This document shows positions 53,839 to 61,346 of a stretch of 61,346 nucleotides of DNA, in pieces (the stretch's first letter is position 1; every line of letters begins with the position of its first letter). The stretch is from positions 1-61,346 of the forward strand of contig CAMYMF010000011.1 in NCBI GenBank assembly GCA_947259355.1, read 5' to 3'. The stretch comes from an uncultured Nitrospirota bacterium (lineage in GTDB: Bacteria; CG2-30-53-67). The notes beneath the pieces are model-generated. The model did no database searches. It saw nothing but the letters and a program-made list of their open reading frames with translations, and was not told where the DNA came from. The translations under genes and the position numbers were made by a program.

Positions 53839-54747
53839 ATGACCGTGAAGCCTCAGGCGCGGGAACTCTCGATCGGCCTCGTTCAGATGGCCATGTCGGA
53901 AGATTCGCGCGCCAACACCGACCGGGCCCTGGCGAAGGTCGAAGAGACGGCCGCGGCGGGGGCCCAGATCATTTGTCTGCCCGAAATGTTTCAGAACCGC
54001 TACTTTCCACAGGAGTCGAAACAGGATTTCTTTCACCTGGCCGAGTCGGTGCCTGGCCCGACGACGACGCGCTTTGCGCCGCTGGCCCGTCGCCTCGGTA
54101 TCGTGCTCATTCTGCCCCTCTTTGAAAAGGCCCGGGATGGTCGGTTCTTCAACACCGCTGCGGTCATCGACGCAGACGGCTCCTTGCTGCCGTCCTACCG
54201 GAAGTTACACATTCCCCACGATCCGCTCTTCTATGAGCAGGACTATTTCGCGCCGGGCGATGGGGGCTACCGCATTTACCGCACCCGGTACGGGATCTTT
54301 GCCGTACTCATCTGCTACGATCAATGGTTCCCCGAAGCGGCTCGGGTCTGTGCCCTGGATGGCGCCGAAATCATTTTTTACCCGACAGCCATCGGCTGGA
54401 TTCGGGATCAGGTCCCAGAGGAAGACTGGCACAGCGGCTGGGAGACGATTCAACGGGCCCACGCGATCGCGAACGGCGTGCATGTGGCTGCGGTAAACCG
54501 CGTCGGTCGCGAGGCACGGCTCGACTTCTGGGGCGGCTCCTTTGTCTGCGACGCCTTCGGACAGGTTCTTCGGTGTGCCAGCCAAACGGAGGAGGAGCTG
54601 CTCGTGGTACCGGTCGATCCGAGTCAAAATGAGGAGATTCGGGAGGGCTGGGGGTTTCTGCGAAACCGCCGCCCCGACACCTACGGGAGGGTGGTAGAAA
54701 AGCCAAAGCAAGGGGTCAAGCATTCGAGGGTTCAAGGGTCTCAGTGA
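53839..54747 (+). CDS. aguB: N-carbamoylputrescine amidohydrolase
   Basis: 302 residues from ATG 53839 (GGAG 8 bases upstream; a TTG at 53824 is rejected). Nitrilase superfamily with the catalytic triad visible: QIICLPEMFQNRYFPQ (Glu), SLLPSYRKLHIPHDPLFYEQ (Lys) and FAVLICYDQWFPEAARV (Cys). The PHDPLFYEQDYFAPGD and FYPTAIGW segments match N-carbamoylputrescine amidases. It converts N-carbamoylputrescine to putrescine, CO2 and ammonia. The next gene, agmatine deiminase, makes its substrate and overlaps or abuts its stop. Confidence 0.93.
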   Translation: MTVKPQARELSIGLVQMAMSEDSRANTDRALAKVEETAAAGAQIICLPEMFQNRYFPQESKQDFFHLAESVPGPTTTRFAPLARRLGIVLILPLFEKARDGRFFNTAAVIDADGSLLPSYRKLHIPHDPLFYEQDYFAPGDGGYRIYRTRYGIFAVLICYDQWFPEAARVCALDGAEIIFYPTAIGWIRDQVPEEDWHSGWETIQRAHAIANGVHVAAVNRVGREARLDFWGGSFVCDAFGQVLRCASQTEEELLVVPVDPSQNEEIREGWGFLRNRRPDTYGRVVEKPKQGVKHSRVQGSQ

Positions 54748-54758
54748 AAGGCGCTCCC

Positions 54759-55856
54759 ATGACCGACATCGATTCCCAAGCCACCAACCCAAACCCGGCC
54801 GACACGCCCCGTGCGTGCGGTTACGTCATGCCCGCGGAGTGGGAGCGGCAGGACGCCGTCTGGCTTGCCTGGCCTCATGACAAAGCGACCTTTCCGGGCG
54901 GACTGTCCGAAGTCGAGGGGACCTATCTTCAGATCATCGCCACGCTCCACGTGGCGCAGAACGTCCATCTGCTGGTCACGGATGACAGCATGTCCGCCCG
55001 GGTCTCTCAGCAACTGCGGGACGCGACGATCGATGCAACCCGCGTCCATCTGCATGTGCATCCGTACCGCGATGTCTGGTTTCGCGACTACGGACCGATC
55101 TTTGTCACAAACCGCTCCGCCGGAAAGCTGGCCATGGTTCACTGGGGTTTCAATGCCTGGGGGGGGAAATATGAGACCCATCTTGGCGACGCACGGATCC
55201 CGCGCTTCATGGAGCAGCTGCTGGGTATCCACCGTTTTGAGCCGGGATTGGTCCTGGAAGGCGGCGCCATCGATGTCAACGGAGAGGGCGTGCTCCTCAC
55301 GACGGAGCAATGTCTTCTCAATTCAAATCGGAACCCTGGACGGAGCAGGGATGAGATCGAAGCCTATCTGCGGGATTACCTGGGGGTCTACCAATTCGTC
55401 TGGCTCAACGGGGGGATTGCCGGGGACGACACCGACGGTCACGTCGACACCATCGCCCGCTTCGTCAACGCCCGGACCATCGTCTGCGCCTTCGAGGAGA
55501 ATCGGGCCGATGTGAACCACAGGCCGCTATGCGAAAACCATGCGCGGCTATTGGAAGCAACCGATGGAAGGGGAGATCATTTTGAGATTGTGAAACTGCC
55601 CATGCCCGGTCGTCTCGACGGCCCGGGGGGGAGACTGCCCGCGACGTATGCCAACTTCCTCATCGGCACAGGCGTGGTGCTGGTGCCGGCGTACAGCGAT
55701 CCCAACGACGCCGTCGCGGCCGCACTCCTGCAGCGGTTCTTCCCCGAGCGCCAGATTGTTTCCATCGACTGCCGGGCATTGGTCCGAGGCTTCGGCACGC
55801 TGCACTGCATCACCCAGCAGCAGCCTGCTGTCTCGAGCAAACGGACTGAAAGCTAG
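54759..55856 (+). CDS. aguA: agmatine deiminase
   Basis: 365 residues from ATG 54759; an in-frame GTG at 54744 overlaps the aguB stop and is an alternative. It converts agmatine to N-carbamoylputrescine. Features: GYVMPAEWERQDAVWLAWPHDKATFPGG, VWFRDYGPIFVTNR, EGGAIDVNGEGVLLTTEQCLLNSNRNPG, NGGIAGDDTDGHVDTIARFV (catalytic His/Asp) and GFGTLHCITQQQPA (nucleophile Cys in G-x-x-H-C). With aguB it completes arginine to putrescine if an arginine decarboxylase is present elsewhere. Confidence 0.94.
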   Translation: MTDIDSQATNPNPADTPRACGYVMPAEWERQDAVWLAWPHDKATFPGGLSEVEGTYLQIIATLHVAQNVHLLVTDDSMSARVSQQLRDATIDATRVHLHVHPYRDVWFRDYGPIFVTNRSAGKLAMVHWGFNAWGGKYETHLGDARIPRFMEQLLGIHRFEPGLVLEGGAIDVNGEGVLLTTEQCLLNSNRNPGRSRDEIEAYLRDYLGVYQFVWLNGGIAGDDTDGHVDTIARFVNARTIVCAFEENRADVNHRPLCENHARLLEATDGRGDHFEIVKLPMPGRLDGPGGRLPATYANFLIGTGVVLVPAYSDPNDAVAAALLQRFFPERQIVSIDCRALVRGFGTLHCITQQQPAVSSKRTES

Positions 55857-55881
55857 CTCGTGATAAGACGGGCCCGGCATA

Positions 55882-56152
55882 GTTTCCAACTTGGAAATGA
55901 GCAATCTTTTCGATGAGTCTCGCGAAATGGCGGGATTTCACTTGTTGAATTCTTGAATGAATGTGTTCAACATGCCGCAGAAGGGTTTACGATCCGGCGT
56001 ACTCAAGTGTACGTCGAGGAAGTAAGCCCGCGGAGAACGCAGCTCATCGGGGAAAAGGGCTGTTTCCGGACGGAAGCTAGTTAGTGTCGATTCGGAAATG
56101 CTTCACCTCTGGATGGTTACAATAAATTGTTTCCATCCGGAAACTAGTTAGT
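55882..56152. repeat. GTTTCC...GGAAAC palindromic repeats
   Basis: Two 24-base direct repeats start at 56062 (GTTTCCGGACGGAAGCTAGT, then TAGT) and at 56129 (GTTTCCATCCGGAAACTAGT, then TAGT), 67 bases apart. A related palindrome GTTTCCAACTTGGAAAT is at 55882. Each can form a short hairpin. The last copy runs into the TAA stop of the small minus-strand gene (56148-56150). The rest of the 290-base gap holds no gene that I can see. Confidence 0.65.
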
Positions 56153-56330
56153 CCTCAATGGCAAAGCGAGCCAAGTTCCGCTTGAGCGGGATGTATTCCC
56201 CCACGGGAACCAGCTTCTTGTTGGACCGCACGCAGTCTACGATCACCTCCCAGACCTTCTGGAGGGCTGCCGTTTCCTCATCGTTTTCCGGCTCAAATTC
56301 GACCAGTGCCTTCTCCACTTTGATCTTCAT
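56148..56330 (-). CDS. small conserved-looking protein of unknown function
   Basis: 60 residues with a strong ribosome site (GAGGAGAG, about 5 bases before ATG 56330). The sequence is well-formed: M-K-I-K-V-E-K-A-L-V-E-F-E-P-E-N-D-E-E-T, a helix LQKVWEVIVDCVRSNKKLVP, then VGEYIPLKRNLARFAIED. Acidic start, one Cys, no membrane segment. No family recognised. It is monocistronic and its 3' end lies in a palindromic repeat. Confidence 0.75.
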   Translation of the reverse strand: MKIKVEKALVEFEPENDEETAALQKVWEVIVDCVRSNKKLVPVGEYIPLKRNLARFAIED

Positions 56331-56599
56331 CTCGTCTCTCCTCGGACTCTAACCCACGATTCAGGACAGGTTCTTCCAGGACGGGCCCGGCACAATCTCT
56401 CTTCTATTTCTCTCTGCAAACTGGCCCGCAAGCCTACACATACCCCGCCGGGGCGACAGGTTTGAATAAAATATGATAAATGCTATACTATTGCAACCCA
56501 AAACCTCAGCAGCAGCATCTGGGACACCGGAGTCCTTGCCGTGAAGGGTGTCCCGTCTCCTCGGGACGCCACGCGGCCCCTTACAGAAAGGCAATGACG

Positions 56600-56956
56600 A
56601 TGGGCTTTCATCTTTTGCTCCTGGTCCTCATGGGCTTTGTGGCCGGTATCGCGGCGGCCTTCTCAGGCCTCGGCGGCGGTTTCGTAATGGTGCCCTTCCT
56701 TCTGTTCTTAGGATACTCCGCACAGAAAGCGGTGGGCACCTCTTTCATGGCCATTCTCATCATCGCCGTCTCCGCTTTGGTGGCCCACGGCCGCTTGACC
56801 CACATCGATTACCGGGCGGGCATTCTGCTCGGCCTCGGCGGCATTGTGGGAGCACAGATCGGTGCCCGTTTGGTGGAGCACGTGTCGACGGCCAGCTTCC
56901 GGAAGATTTTCGCCTTCTTGCTGCTGGGTCTCGTCGTCTACCTGCTTCGGCGATAG
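56600..56956 (+). CDS. half-size TauE/SafE (DUF81) membrane protein
   Basis: 118 residues, about four membrane helices. It matches a single repeat of the TauE/SafE sulfite-exporter family: LMGFVAGIAAAFSGLGGGFVMVPFLLFLGY, then KAVGTSFMAILIIAVSALVAHGRLTHIDYRAGILLGLGGIVGAQIGARL. It ends with FRKIFAFLLLGLVVYLLRR. Usual members are ~250 residues with two such repeats. No second repeat follows in any frame downstream; the next gene is unrelated. It may work as a homodimer or be a natural single-repeat form. ATG 56600 is 8 bases after AAAGG; ATG 56594 is too close to it. Confidence 0.82.
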   Translation: MGFHLLLLVLMGFVAGIAAAFSGLGGGFVMVPFLLFLGYSAQKAVGTSFMAILIIAVSALVAHGRLTHIDYRAGILLGLGGIVGAQIGARLVEHVSTASFRKIFAFLLLGLVVYLLRR

Positions 56957-56995
56957 TCGTTCCTAGCGCCGGAGACACGACTGACGGAGTGCCCT

Positions 56996-57478
56996 GTGAA
57001 TGAACCTGTTCTCAAAGCCGACCGGGCTCTGCGGAGAAAGACCATTCTCTTTGTGGTGGCGGCCTCCGTGCTCGGTCTGGTCCTGCTCGTCTTTATCCAA
57101 AACGAGTTCGGCCAGCTGGATCAACTTGCCCGGGAGAACCCCCGGGCGTCCATGGAGCAGCTGCTGAACCGGCTGCATATACTGGCCCTTGCCATGACGC
57201 TCCTCTTCGTCCCCTTCAGTCTTTACCTGCTCTATTTCTCGATTCGAACCTATCGCGCGAGCCGCTTCCCACCACCGGGGACCCAGGTGATCCGGGACAC
57301 CCGAATTGTCACGGGCCGGCGGGCCCGGATGAAGGGAATCGCCGGAGTCCTGCTGGCCACGGTATTCCTCGCGCTGGTCCTCTACACCGCACGGCTCATG
57401 ATTCGGATCAACGAAACCCCGGTGGACGACCGCATCAGTCCCGTCGCCGGTCCCGGAGCGGTTCATGATGCTAACTGA
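56996..57478 (+). CDS. membrane protein of unknown function
   Basis: 160 residues from GTG 56996, with GGAG about 6 bases upstream. Three hydrophobic segments: TILFVVAASVLGLVLLVFIQ, ILALAMTLLFVPFSLYLLYF and IAGVLLATVFLALVLYTARL. A helical extracytoplasmic loop lies after the first (FGQLDQLARENPRASMEQLL) and a basic loop after the second. No family recognised. It follows the TauE-like gene by 39 bases, and its last codons overlap the next gene by 14 bases. Confidence 0.72.
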   Translation: MNEPVLKADRALRRKTILFVVAASVLGLVLLVFIQNEFGQLDQLARENPRASMEQLLNRLHILALAMTLLFVPFSLYLLYFSIRTYRASRFPPPGTQVIRDTRIVTGRRARMKGIAGVLLATVFLALVLYTARLMIRINETPVDDRISPVAGPGAVHDAN

Positions 57479-58169
57479 TCCGCTGCTCGCAGTCTGCCGG
57501 ATCCTGCTCACCCTGGGCAAATCCGGTCCTGTCCGGAAGACGATACCCGGCCTCGCGCCGTTGGTGGGGGACCTGGAAAGGGCTCTCGCGGGCGGCGATC
57601 CCGAGTGCGTCGAGGGGCCCGCTGTTGCGCTCTACAGTCTGCTCCATCAGGCCGGCGGTACCTATGCTGCAGTCGAACGGGAACGGCTCGATGCCGGGGA
57701 CGGCTACGCCTGTATTGCCGGCGGGTTCGCACCCCTGCTCCAGGCGGCACCGTTCATCAGTCCCGAGACAATCAGCGCCGATCTGGGCGCGGGAAACGGC
57801 CTGCAGGGGATCCTGCTCCAGCGTCTTTTTCCCCATCGACAAACCCTGCAGATCGAGATCTCCTCGGCCATGATACAGATGGGGAAGATCTATCAGAGGA
57901 TACTAGGGATCGAGGACGACCGGATGGTCTGGGTGCACGGGGACGTGGCCGAGGTCTCCCTGGACGGGGTCGATTTCATCTATCTCTACCGCCCCGCCAA
58001 ACCCTCCGCGACGGGTGACGGGCTTTACCGGCGCCTGGCCCGGAAACTGGCCGTCATCGACCATGCACTGGTCATCTTCAGCATCGCCGACTGCCTCGGT
58101 CCACATCTCGATGACAGCTTCTCAACCGTCTACGCCGACGGCCATCTGACCTGTTTCCGAAAGAAGTAG
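57465..58169 (+). CDS. class I SAM-dependent methyltransferase-like protein
   Basis: 234 residues. The central region looks like a Rossmann SAM-binding fold: PETISADLGAGNGLQGILLQRLF (motif I D-L-G-A-G-N-G), QTLQIEISSAMIQMGKIYQRIL (acidic residue at the end of strand 2), DRMVWVHGDVAEVSLDGVDFIYLYRPA and ALVIFSIADCLGPHLDDSF. The N-terminal 80 residues are helical and unassigned. The substrate is unknown. It overlaps the preceding membrane protein gene by 14 bases, suggesting coupled translation. It is convergent with the hydrogenase genes. Confidence 0.65.
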   Translation: MMLTDPLLAVCRILLTLGKSGPVRKTIPGLAPLVGDLERALAGGDPECVEGPAVALYSLLHQAGGTYAAVERERLDAGDGYACIAGGFAPLLQAAPFISPETISADLGAGNGLQGILLQRLFPHRQTLQIEISSAMIQMGKIYQRILGIEDDRMVWVHGDVAEVSLDGVDFIYLYRPAKPSATGDGLYRRLARKLAVIDHALVIFSIADCLGPHLDDSFSTVYADGHLTCFRKK

Positions 58170-58197
58170 GGAAATGCGCCATACCCAGATAAGCGAC

Positions 58198-58665
58198 TTA
58201 TACTTCTACTTCCGCACAGATCCGCCGGACAACTTCCAGGACCGCCTCTTCCACCGCAGCGCTGAGGGCGTCTCCGATGCCGAAAGCCCTCCCTTCAATG
58301 GCGTAAACGATGAGCCGTCTCGGCAGGCGGCCCAATGTCCGGGCCAGTTCGATGGCCTCAGCCACTCCGAAACCGTGCGGGGTGTTGCGACAGGCCTCGA
58401 AAGGGGTCGGACCCTGACCGAGCTCAAAGCGGTGAAGCGTTCCTTCCGGCGCGCCCGATTGTATCGCATCCACCAGAAAAACCCGATCTTTCTGTTGCCA
58501 GCGATCCAGGAGCGACAGGCCATCGCCGGTGGACTCGCGAATCGCGATGCGGGGCGGCGCCTGTCGTTGTAGTCTCCGTGCGACCAGGAGTCCTGCGGCA
58601 TCGTCGCCGCGGTGGGGATGACCGATGCCGATGACCAGGGTTGGGCTCTTTGCAGCGGCTGCCAT
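58198..58665 (-). CDS. [NiFe]-hydrogenase maturation protease
   Basis: 155 residues of the HyaD/HycI peptidase family, which cuts the C-terminal tail of the large subunit after nickel insertion. Motifs: TLVIGIGHPHRGDDAAGLLVARRL (G-x-G-x-x-x-R-x-D-D, with a nickel-sensing Asp/Glu), then SLLDRWQQKDRVFLVDAIQSGAPEGTL (second conserved D-A) and TPHGFGVAEAIELARTLGRLP (conserved His with G-F-G). It starts 6 bases after the large-subunit gene and is the last gene of the operon. Confidence 0.93.
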   Translation of the reverse strand: MAAAAKSPTLVIGIGHPHRGDDAAGLLVARRLQRQAPPRIAIRESTGDGLSLLDRWQQKDRVFLVDAIQSGAPEGTLHRFELGQGPTPFEACRNTPHGFGVAEAIELARTLGRLPRRLIVYAIEGRAFGIGDALSAAVEEAVLEVVRRICAEVEV

Positions 58666-58671
58666 GATCCC

Positions 58672-59970
58672 TCAGATACGGTCCACCTTCAGCTTGAGAA
58701 AGTGGGTGGCGCAGGAGATGCAGGGGTCATAGTTCCGGATGGCCTGCTCGCACTGCCATGTGAGTTCTGCCTCGGGCACCCCGAGCCGTGCTGGGAGGAA
58801 CTCCCGCAGATCCTGCTCAATGCGCTTTTGGTTCTGCGAGGTGGGCGGCACGATACGGGCGGCGAGGATGCTGCCGTCGGCGCCGACCTGGTAACGGTGA
58901 TAGAGGATTCCCCGGGGCGCTTCGGTGCAGCCGAATCCGGTACCCGCGCGAGGCGTTGCGTCCACAAAGGCTGCTGACGGCTGTTCGTAACTCTCAATGA
59001 TCCGAAGCGCTTCTTCACAGGCATAGAGGGTCTCCACACTCCGCACCACGATGCTCTGGAACGGGTTTCGGCAGACGGGACCGAGCCCGGCCTCCCGCGC
59101 CGCTTCCTGCGCGCCCGGCGTGAGCCGCTCGAAGTTCAGGCTGTAGCGCGCAAGAGGCCCGACCAGATAGTCACCGTGTTCACCATAGGTTGCATGGAGC
59201 GCGTTAGAATGGGCCACATGCTCTTCTTCAAAGTGCGCTTCGTAGTCCGACACGGCGATGTCGAGACCCCGGTTCGACACCAGCCGTCCCTGGTCCATGG
59301 GATACTCAGCGGGGTGGCGTAACGAAACAAAGGTGTATTCCGGTTCAAATTCTGGAAAGGGAAGGGACGCGGCGAATCGAACCATGTCGCGGGCCGCGTC
59401 GCACGCCCATCGAAGCTTCTCTGCCAGGGGGTCCAGTTCCCGGCGGGTCGGTACCCGGTAGAAGCCGCCGACCCGCATGTTGATGGGGTGGATCTCCCGG
59501 CCCCCCAGGAAGGAAACGATTTCGTTACCGATCTTTTTGAGGGCCAGGCCCCGCTCGACCTCAGCGCCGTGCTCCTGGGCCATTCGGATGGCATCGGAAT
59601 AGCCGAGGAAATCGGGGGCATGGAGCATGTAGACGTGCAGGACATGGCTTTCGATCCATTCACCGCAGTAAATGAGACGGCGCAGCTCCCGCAGCGGACC
59701 GTCCACCGCAAGCCCCAGGGCGTCCTCCACGGCCTGAACGGCACTCATCTGATACGCGATGGGACAGATGCCGCAGATCCGGGCGGTGATGTCGGGCGCC
59801 TCCGAGAAGTGACGGCCCCGCAGGAAGGCTTCGAAGAAGCGCGGCGGCTCGTAAATCTTGAGTTGCACGTCATGCAGACATCCGTCTTTGATCTTCACAA
59901 AGAGCGAGCCCTCCCCTTCCACCCGCGTGAGCGGGTCGACTTTGAGGGTCTTGGTTCTTCGTCGGGTCAT
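58672..59970 (-). CDS. hydA: group 3b-type [NiFe]-hydrogenase (sulfhydrogenase) large subunit alpha
   Basis: 432 residues from ATG 59970. It carries the Ni-Fe site. The L1 motif is [20 protein letters not shown] (Cys 66 and 69) and the L2 motif is [12 protein letters not shown] at the C-terminus (Cys ~417 and 420). The start [15 protein letters not shown] is typical. After the final His only nine residues remain, so the peptide removed by the adjacent protease is short. Group 3b enzymes are cytosolic and NADP(H)-linked, able to evolve or oxidise H2 and in some cases reduce sulfur. The stop-start overlap with the delta gene is 4 bases. An ORF extension to 60261 is rejected because it overlaps that gene. 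Confidence 0.93.
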   Translation of the reverse strand: MTRRRTKTLKVDPLTRVEGEGSLFVKIKDGCLHDVQLKIYEPPRFFEAFLRGRHFSEAPDITARICGICPIAYQMSAVQAVEDALGLAVDGPLRELRRLIYCGEWIESHVLHVYMLHAPDFLGYSDAIRMAQEHGAEVERGLALKKIGNEIVSFLGGREIHPINMRVGGFYRVPTRRELDPLAEKLRWACDAARDMVRFAASLPFPEFEPEYTFVSLRHPAEYPMDQGRLVSNRGLDIAVSDYEAHFEEEHVAHSNALHATYGEHGDYLVGPLARYSLNFERLTPGAQEAAREAGLGPVCRNPFQSIVVRSVETLYACEEALRIIESYEQPSAAFVDATPRAGTGFGCTEAPRGILYHRYQVGADGSILAARIVPPTSQNQKRIEQDLREFLPARLGVPEAELTWQCEQAIRNYDPCISCATHFLKLKVDRI

Positions 59971-60764
59971 CCGCGGTCTCCCGATTCGCCCCGGGGCTCC
60001 TGGGCCTCGCTCTCTTTGCGAAAGGGCTCGGCATACGCGTTGAACCCCCGGAACATCTGTACGACGCGCTTCGCCGCCACCCCTTCGCTGCGAAAATGTC
60101 GACTCAACGCGGCCGTGTTGGGCACCTCCTGGGGCCCGAAACAACCGTAGCAGCCCCGCTGGTAGGCGGGGCAGATCGCCCCGCAGCCGGCATGGGTAAC
60201 CCCGCCGAGGCAGGGGGTCCCGTGGGCCACCATGACGCAGACGATGCCATGCAGCTTGCACTCCACGCAGACGCTGTGGGGCGGTGTGACAGGCCGGCGG
60301 CCGTTGAGAAACGCGCTCAACACTTCGAGCAACTGAGTCTTGTTGATCGGGCAGCCCCGCAGTTCAAAATCGACGGGCACATGGTCCGAGATGGCGGTGG
60401 ACTTGCGCAACGTCTGGACATAGGCCGGATTGGCATAAACGGTCTTCACGAAATCCTCAACATTGCTGAAGTTGCGAAGCGCCTGAATGCCGCCGGCCGT
60501 GGCACAGGCCCCGATAGTGACGAGTACCTTGGAAGCCCGCCGCACTTTGTGGATCCGTTCGGCATCGTGAGGCGTGGTGATGGAGCCCTCTACGAGGGAG
60601 AGATCATAGGGCCCTTTGCGTATCGCGCGGGAGGCCTCGGGGAAGTACGCGATTTCCACGGCGCCCGCCACGGCGAGCAGCTCGTCCTCGCAATCGAGTA
60701 GGCTCAGCTGGCAGCCGTCGCAGGAGGCAAACTTCCAGACCGCGAGTTTGGGTTTTCGAGTCAT
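59967..60764 (-). CDS. hydD: sulfhydrogenase/[NiFe]-hydrogenase small subunit delta
   Basis: 265 residues. It has the proximal 4Fe-4S cluster ligands [55 protein letters not shown] and [20 protein letters not shown] Cys-rich region binding further clusters follows ([46 protein letters not shown]). The C-terminal 60 residues are variable. It passes electrons between the Ni-Fe subunit and the diaphorase subunits. It overlaps the alpha gene by 4 bases and sits 1 base after the gamma gene. Confidence 0.94.
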   Translation of the reverse strand: MTRKPKLAVWKFASCDGCQLSLLDCEDELLAVAGAVEIAYFPEASRAIRKGPYDLSLVEGSITTPHDAERIHKVRRASKVLVTIGACATAGGIQALRNFSNVEDFVKTVYANPAYVQTLRKSTAISDHVPVDFELRGCPINKTQLLEVLSAFLNGRRPVTPPHSVCVECKLHGIVCVMVAHGTPCLGGVTHAGCGAICPAYQRGCYGCFGPQEVPNTAALSRHFRSEGVAAKRVVQMFRGFNAYAEPFRKESEAQEPRGESGDRG

Positions 60765-60765
60765 C

Positions 60766-61346
60766 TCAGATCTCCCGGATGGCCAGGAGCTCCTGGACCC
60801 TCCCGTAGGGATAGACCGGCCCGTCCTTGCAAACGAAGCTAGGCCCGCACTGGCAGTGGCCGCACAGCCCGATGCCGCACTTCATGTTACGCTCCATGGA
60901 GAGGTAGACATTCTCCGGCGCCACACCGCTTTTTCGCAGCGCAAGGACTGCGTGGCGCATCATGATCTCCGGACCGCAGACCATGGCCACTGTGTGCAGC
61001 GGGTCGAACCGGACCCGTGGCAGCAGCAGGGTGACGACGCCCACCGAACCGCGCCAGTCGTCGCCGCCCCGATCAACGGTCACATCCACATAGGTGTCGA
61101 TCCGGCTTCGCCATTGGCGCAGCTCCCGCAGGAAAAGGATGTCGGCCGGTGTTCTGGCGCCGTAGAGCACCACCAGCTTTCCATATTTCTGCCGATGTGC
61201 CAGGACGTGGTAAATGACGGGACGCAGCGGCGCGAGTCCGATACCGCCGGCCACAATCACCACATCGTGCCCTTCAGCCTCCACCACCGGCCACGCCGTT
61301 CCAAAGGGACCCCGGACGCCCAGCATGCCGCCCCGCTGCAGCCGCT
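60766..61346 (-). CDS. hydG: sulfhydrogenase gamma subunit, FAD/NAD(P)-binding (5' end outside the window)
   Basis: At least 193 residues; the frame is open to the window edge, so the N-terminal FAD-binding barrel is partly missing. Visible: [35 protein letters not shown] (nucleotide-binding G-G-I-G-x-A-P), [19 protein letters not shown], and [22 protein letters not shown]. The 2Fe-2S segment is [30 protein letters not shown]. It is the NAD(P)H-side diaphorase of the hydrogenase. The beta (Fe-S) subunit gene is expected just outside the window, to the right. Confidence 0.93.
   Translation of the reverse strand, partial: RLQRGGMLGVRGPFGTAWPVVEAEGHDVVIVAGGIGLAPLRPVIYHVLAHRQKYGKLVVLYGARTPADILFLRELRQWRSRIDTYVDVTVDRGGDDWRGSVGVVTLLLPRVRFDPLHTVAMVCGPEIMMRHAVLALRKSGVAPENVYLSMERNMKCGIGLCGHCQCGPSFVCKDGPVYPYGRVQELLAIREI

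Noticed and set aside
59967-60261. N-terminal extension of the hydrogenase large subunit
   Set aside because: It overlaps the delta subunit gene in another frame; ATG 59970 begins the typical [14 protein letters not shown] start.

Overview
The window reads as chromosomal DNA of a Gram-negative bacterium, most likely a deltaproteobacterium (Desulfobacterota / Desulfuromonadia-like). Reasons: GC-rich coding DNA; a complete tolQ-tolR-tolA-tolB-pal-cpoB envelope operon; lolA and TolC-type outer-membrane genes; a DUF4416 gene; a group 3b-type [NiFe] sulfhydrogenase cluster; and a c-di-GMP-I (GEMM) type riboswitch. The taxon is inferred from gene content, not from a marker gene. There is no phage, transposase or CRISPR array. 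Most of the window is well-packed housekeeping DNA.

Layout. 0.2-4.1 kb: two tandem Wzz-type chain-length proteins and a DegT/DnrJ sugar aminotransferase (surface polysaccharide). 4.3-9.3 kb: DUF4416 protein, B12-binding radical SAM protein, thioredoxin reductase, nitroreductase, a small DUF6572-like protein and a TIM-barrel protein. 9.4-20 kb: signalling and transport, with a GAF/chemoreceptor-like transducer, a riboswitch-controlled HD-GYP gene, an MFS (UMF1) transporter, an Na+/alanine symporter and a large histidine kinase with a C-terminal MEDS-like domain. 20-24.9 kb: solitary GroES, bifunctional proline/P5C dehydrogenase, YrfG-type nucleotidase, PilZ protein. 25-30 kb: tol-pal operon. 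30-33 kb: acyl-CoA thioesterase, ApbE, polyprenyl diphosphate synthase. 33-41.5 kb: purH, then tRNA-Arg(CCG), a double-RCK K+ channel, a small protein and an orphan beta-class DNA methyltransferase, then purD-purE. 41.5-43.1 kb: TolC-like protein. 43.1-53 kb: an eight-gene leftward run argH-lipoprotein-lysA-uppP-ftsK-lolA-rimO-GT2. 53.4-58.2 kb: polyamine genes aguB-aguA and small membrane proteins. 58.2-61.3 kb: the 3' part of a [NiFe]-hydrogenase operon cut by the window edge.

The most unusual signal is the leader at 11.73-11.94 kb. A consensus sigma70 promoter is followed at once by a GEMM-I-like aptamer. Then comes a chain of three GGATAGG and two CCTATCC segments that can pair in two mutually exclusive registers. 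In one register the last pair is an intrinsic terminator. In the other the terminator cannot form. The transcript leads to an HD-GYP-type (cyclic-dinucleotide phosphodiesterase family) gene, with a possible 30-residue Arg-rich peptide in between.

A second layer not explained by genes is a dispersed, MITE-like repeat family (core CCCGGATATTGCATGAG, imperfect inverted ends). It is found after groES, tolB and purD, downstream of the methyltransferase region and in front of argH, often touching the neighbouring stop codon. A separate GTTTCC...GGAAAC palindrome repeat lies at 55.9-56.15 kb.

Start codons were chosen from visible Shine-Dalgarno sequences and family N-termini. Where the choice is open, the entry says so. 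All functional names come from motif recognition by eye, without database search.
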